This document shows positions 5,341 to 7,244 of a DNA stretch of 7,244 nucleotides, one piece after another. The number at the start of each line of letters is the position of its first letter. Within the stretch, counting starts at the first letter, position 1. The notes under the pieces are model-generated. The model saw only the letters and a list, made by a program, of their open reading frames with translations. It did no database searches and was not told the DNA's origin. The DNA is taken from positions 1-7,244 of the forward strand of contig CAZGFQ010000063.1 of the NCBI GenBank assembly GCA_964525185.1. Direction: 5' to 3'. The position numbers were made by a program, and so were the translations under genes. The stretch is from JABHGY01 sp964525185. Its GTDB lineage: Bacteria > Fidelibacterota > Marinisomatia > Marinisomatales > UBA1611.

Positions 5341-6555
5341 TTAAATTTTCCAATAAAATGATATAAAAGGTCTCTGGAAATGGTATCCTATCCATAGATT
5401 ATCTGATTGACCAAAAATCCATAATAGTGGAATTTTATTTGTCATAAAGCCCACATCAAAATGAAGTGCATTATTATTCTGTTTACCCTCCATCAAATCA
5501 ATAAACTCCGGATGATGTGCGTCATAAAAAATTTCTGACATTACTTTAACATTAGGCGTAACATCAATATCAACCGCCGCATAAAGTCGAGGTGCAATAT
5601 CCTCTCCTGGGTAAAAGGTGGCGCTTGCCCCCACAGTGGTATTTATGCGACCATTACCCGATGCGCGTAATTTTGAAACGGTGTAGGCCGCAAACGTTTC
5701 TCCCCAAAACTGGTCACCATCCGAAGGACTGTCTCGATAAGGATCCCAATCATCATCGTCGTCACTTTTTTGGGCACCCAATCTGATGTAGCCACCCTCT
5801 GTTGTATAGTATTCATCCCCAGTTTCCTCATCCCAATGCCAATCCCGATTAGCATCTTCTACCCATTTATATTTACTGGGTAATCCGCGTGTATGAAAAT
5901 GCGCCCCCACCGCAAAGGAAGATTGTGATTCTACATTTCCACCTTGAAATAGGGTCATTTTTGGACGAAGGTTAAAATCTTGGAAGAAATAATTTGTCCA
6001 TTTTGACGTAATTTGAATTTTATCTGTAACGCCAAACCCCCAAGAAAGGCCGCTTAAATATAAGGTGTTTTTTTCAATAATAAATCCCGTTGGATCAAAC
6101 CACACATCCATAAGACGCTCTTTACTAAAAAACCATTCTTCTTCTTTTTGGGTCGGCGCGGCCGCAACTTGTACACCGTATGGCGTCTGCTGAATAACGG
6201 GGGCGGGCGAATCTCCAGAATCTATTTTCTCTATTTGATCTGATGGAATTGAAATGTCCCCAAAGGAAGTTTGTACAACAAATAGTTCATTTTCTTGACT
6301 TAGCAACTCCCCTCGAACGACGTCGCCAGATTTTAAAGACACTATAACACTTTCTTGTTTTAGGTCAGACTTCTTTAGTACCACTTCACCCATAAGTGGA
6401 TTAATAATTGTTATCGTGTCTTCAGTTTCAGACATAACCTGACCTGTGATTTTATCACCGGATTTTAATCGAAACGTTTTTTGATCTTGAGAAAACCCCA
6501 CCCCAACTATAAATAAGAGTAAAAAAAGTTTAATAATATTTTTTCCACCAAGCAC
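5341..6555 (-). CDS. Outer-membrane beta-barrel protein with two Sm-like N-terminal modules (paralogue 1)
   Basis: A 404-aa exported protein, first gene of the operon. The start is GTG 6555, with GGGAG 6 nt upstream. It opens a signal peptide (residues 1-22, ending VGVGFS, cut before QDQ). Residues 27-67 (FRLKSGDKITGQVMS... GEVVLKKSDLK) and 69-112 (SLKSGDVVRGELLS... FVVQTSFGDISIPSDQIEKI) are two copies of one short beta module. A Pro/Ala/Gln linker (116-137) leads to a barrel from about 149: VWFDPTGF, then NTLYLSGLSWGFGVTDKI. The last strand is IGYHFQRPFISFYWKI. Two acidic stretches, 234-248 (DANRDWHWDEETGDE) and 264-283 (five consecutive Asp at 265-269), fall where extracellular loops would be and could bind divalent metal. 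The 495-aa neighbour is a paralogue. No porin or TonB-receptor signature is visible, so substrate and transport role are unknown. Confidence 0.8.
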   Translation of the reverse strand: MLGGKNIIKLFLLLFIVGVGFSQDQKTFRLKSGDKITGQVMSETEDTITIINPLMGEVVLKKSDLKQESVIVSLKSGDVVRGELLSQENELFVVQTSFGDISIPSDQIEKIDSGDSPAPVIQQTPYGVQVAAAPTQKEEEWFFSKERLMDVWFDPTGFIIEKNTLYLSGLSWGFGVTDKIQITSKWTNYFFQDFNLRPKMTLFQGGNVESQSSFAVGAHFHTRGLPSKYKWVEDANRDWHWDEETGDEYYTTEGGYIRLGAQKSDDDDDWDPYRDSPSDGDQFWGETFAAYTVSKLRASGNGRINTTVGASATFYPGEDIAPRLYAAVDIDVTPNVKVMSEIFYDAHHPEFIDLMEGKQNNNALHFDVGFMTNKIPLLWIFGQSDNLWIGYHFQRPFISFYWKI

Positions 6556-6584
6556 AATGAACTCCCAATCTTTTTGTTTGCGAA

Positions 6585-6626
6585 TAACTTAAGTTAATGT
6601 TAATTTATTTTAAGAAATACTTAAAA
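6585..6626. promoter_or_regulatory. Divergent control region with TTAA-centred palindromes; possible operators
   Basis: The 103 nt between the divergent starts (6556-6658) hold a 12-bp perfect palindrome TAACTTAAGTTA (6585-6596) and an inverted repeat TTTTAAG-AAATA-CTTAAAA (6608-6626). On the minus strand, TTGATT (6631-6626) and TAAATT (6607-6602) make a weak -35/-10 pair with an 18-nt spacer. The second inverted repeat occupies that spacer almost exactly. That is a plausible place for the adjacent CI-like HTH regulator to bind, but the region is very AT-rich and the promoter elements are weak. Confidence 0.35.
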
Positions 6627-6658
6627 ATCAAGAAAATAATAAAATAAAATTAAAGAAT

Positions 6659-7244
6659 ATGACAAAAGCTTTAGAAATAATTAATTCTATCATGGATATA
6701 AAAGGATTTCGCCGAAAGAGAGAAGTAGCGGAATATTTTGGTGTTTCCCCGCAAGCGCTAAGTATCTGGATTTCTAAAGACGATATTCCGGCCAAACATG
6801 TATTAAAATTTACAAGAGAAGAAAACCAACATTCTGCAAGTCAAACTGTGTGTGAAAAATCGCCAGAAGAAACACAAACAGTCATTAATTATTTAATGCG
6901 GGAAAATGTTGCATTAAAAAAAGAATTAGAATCGCTTAAATCAACCAAAATTCATCATCAAAGAAATTCAAAAAAAGGCCATTTAATTGATAAAATTGTA
7001 TCTGAATCTTTATTGATTTCCGGAAGAGCATCCGATGGTATGATAACAAGCGTTGACGGAAAATGGTTTGAATTTATGGGATATAATAAAGATCAACTGG
7101 TAGGTCATCGATACGATCGAGAAGATTTGATTCACCCGGAAGAATTTGAAAAAACAAAAAAACACCAAGAAACCATTCGTCAATCTGAGGGAATTCGTGA
7201 AACGAAATTCAGTACCATTCAGCGTTGGAAACACGGCATCACAG
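6659..7244 (+). CDS. Transcriptional regulator with CI-repressor-like HTH, coiled coil and PAS domain (C-terminus cut by window edge)
   Basis: 195 complete codons are present from ATG 6659, open to the window end. Residues 1-50 resemble the phage CI-repressor-type HTH: KREVAEYFGVSPQALSIWISK, then the characteristic DDIPAKHVL. The Asp/Ile-Pro after the recognition helix is typical of that domain. A polar linker (52-72) leads to a likely coiled coil (73-96, YLMRENVALKKELESLK). From about 115 a PAS domain begins: ASDGMITSVDGKWFEFMGY, then NKDQLVGHRYDREDLIHPEEF, the usual 'GY..eqLvG....dliHPeD' pattern. It is incomplete at the edge. PAS domains sense ligands, redox state or partner proteins, so this looks like a one-component sensor-regulator. 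A further output domain (for example GGDEF or kinase) beyond the edge cannot be excluded. There is no strong Shine-Dalgarno, only A-rich DNA upstream. It is divergent from the envelope operon, which suggests local regulation. Confidence 0.8.
   Translation, partial: MTKALEIINSIMDIKGFRRKREVAEYFGVSPQALSIWISKDDIPAKHVLKFTREENQHSASQTVCEKSPEETQTVINYLMRENVALKKELESLKSTKIHHQRNSKKGHLIDKIVSESLLISGRASDGMITSVDGKWFEFMGYNKDQLVGHRYDREDLIHPEEFEKTKKHQETIRQSEGIRETKFSTIQRWKHGIT

Noticed and set aside
1..7244. CRISPR arrays, tRNA or rRNA genes, transposases, phage genes
   Set aside because: No regularly spaced DNA repeats, no cloverleaf or rRNA-like sequence, and no recombinase or structural phage motifs were seen. 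The CI-like HTH alone does not indicate a prophage.

Overview
The window looks like part of a chromosome of an AT-rich diderm (Gram-negative-type) bacterium. Five consecutive minus-strand genes encode exported proteins. Four have Sec-type signal peptides, one has a lipobox, and two end in outer-membrane beta-barrel sequence with an aromatic C-terminal strand. The style of the proteins (short [FY][DN]PxTG repeats, barrels with N-terminal beta modules, a PAS regulator with a CI-repressor-like HTH) reminds me of the FCB group, particularly Candidatus Marinimicrobia. That placement is a recollection of style, not a search result.

Layout. At the left edge (1-91, minus) is the first 30 codons of a probable M20-family metallopeptidase. 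The region 92-332 is non-coding and AT-rich. It holds a REP-like palindrome with GTCATTCC...GGAAT ends and a second, AT-rich palindrome. A class I SAM-dependent methyltransferase lies at 333-1139 (minus). After a 76-nt gap, with a weak terminator-like hairpin overlapping the preceding stop codon, comes a tight five-gene minus-strand operon running from 6555 down to 1216. At the right edge, divergent from the operon, is a partial plus-strand regulator (6659 onward) with an HTH, a coiled coil and a PAS domain.

The operon, in order of transcription, encodes: (1) a 404-aa outer-membrane barrel protein with a GTG start; (2) a 495-aa paralogue of it with an ATG start; (3) a 157-aa protein with glycine-zipper membrane segments and an ATG start; (4) a 201-aa single-span protein with a TTG start; (5) a roughly 503-aa lipoprotein whose reading frame only makes sense if translation starts at an ATT codon. 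Gaps are +24, +20, -8 and +9 nt, and each start has a Shine-Dalgarno sequence, so the five are very likely co-translated. Genes 1 to 4 all carry copies of the same short beta-rich module, resembling an Sm/SH3-like barrel: two copies each in the barrel proteins and one each in the small proteins. Genes 4 and 5 share [FY]xPxTG repeats, which in gene 5 recur with an exact 16-residue period. These shared parts suggest that the five products form one envelope assembly. I recognise no named system, so its function is unknown. The divergent PAS regulator is the obvious candidate for controlling it, and the 103-nt divergent intergenic region contains TTAA-centred palindromes that could be its operators.
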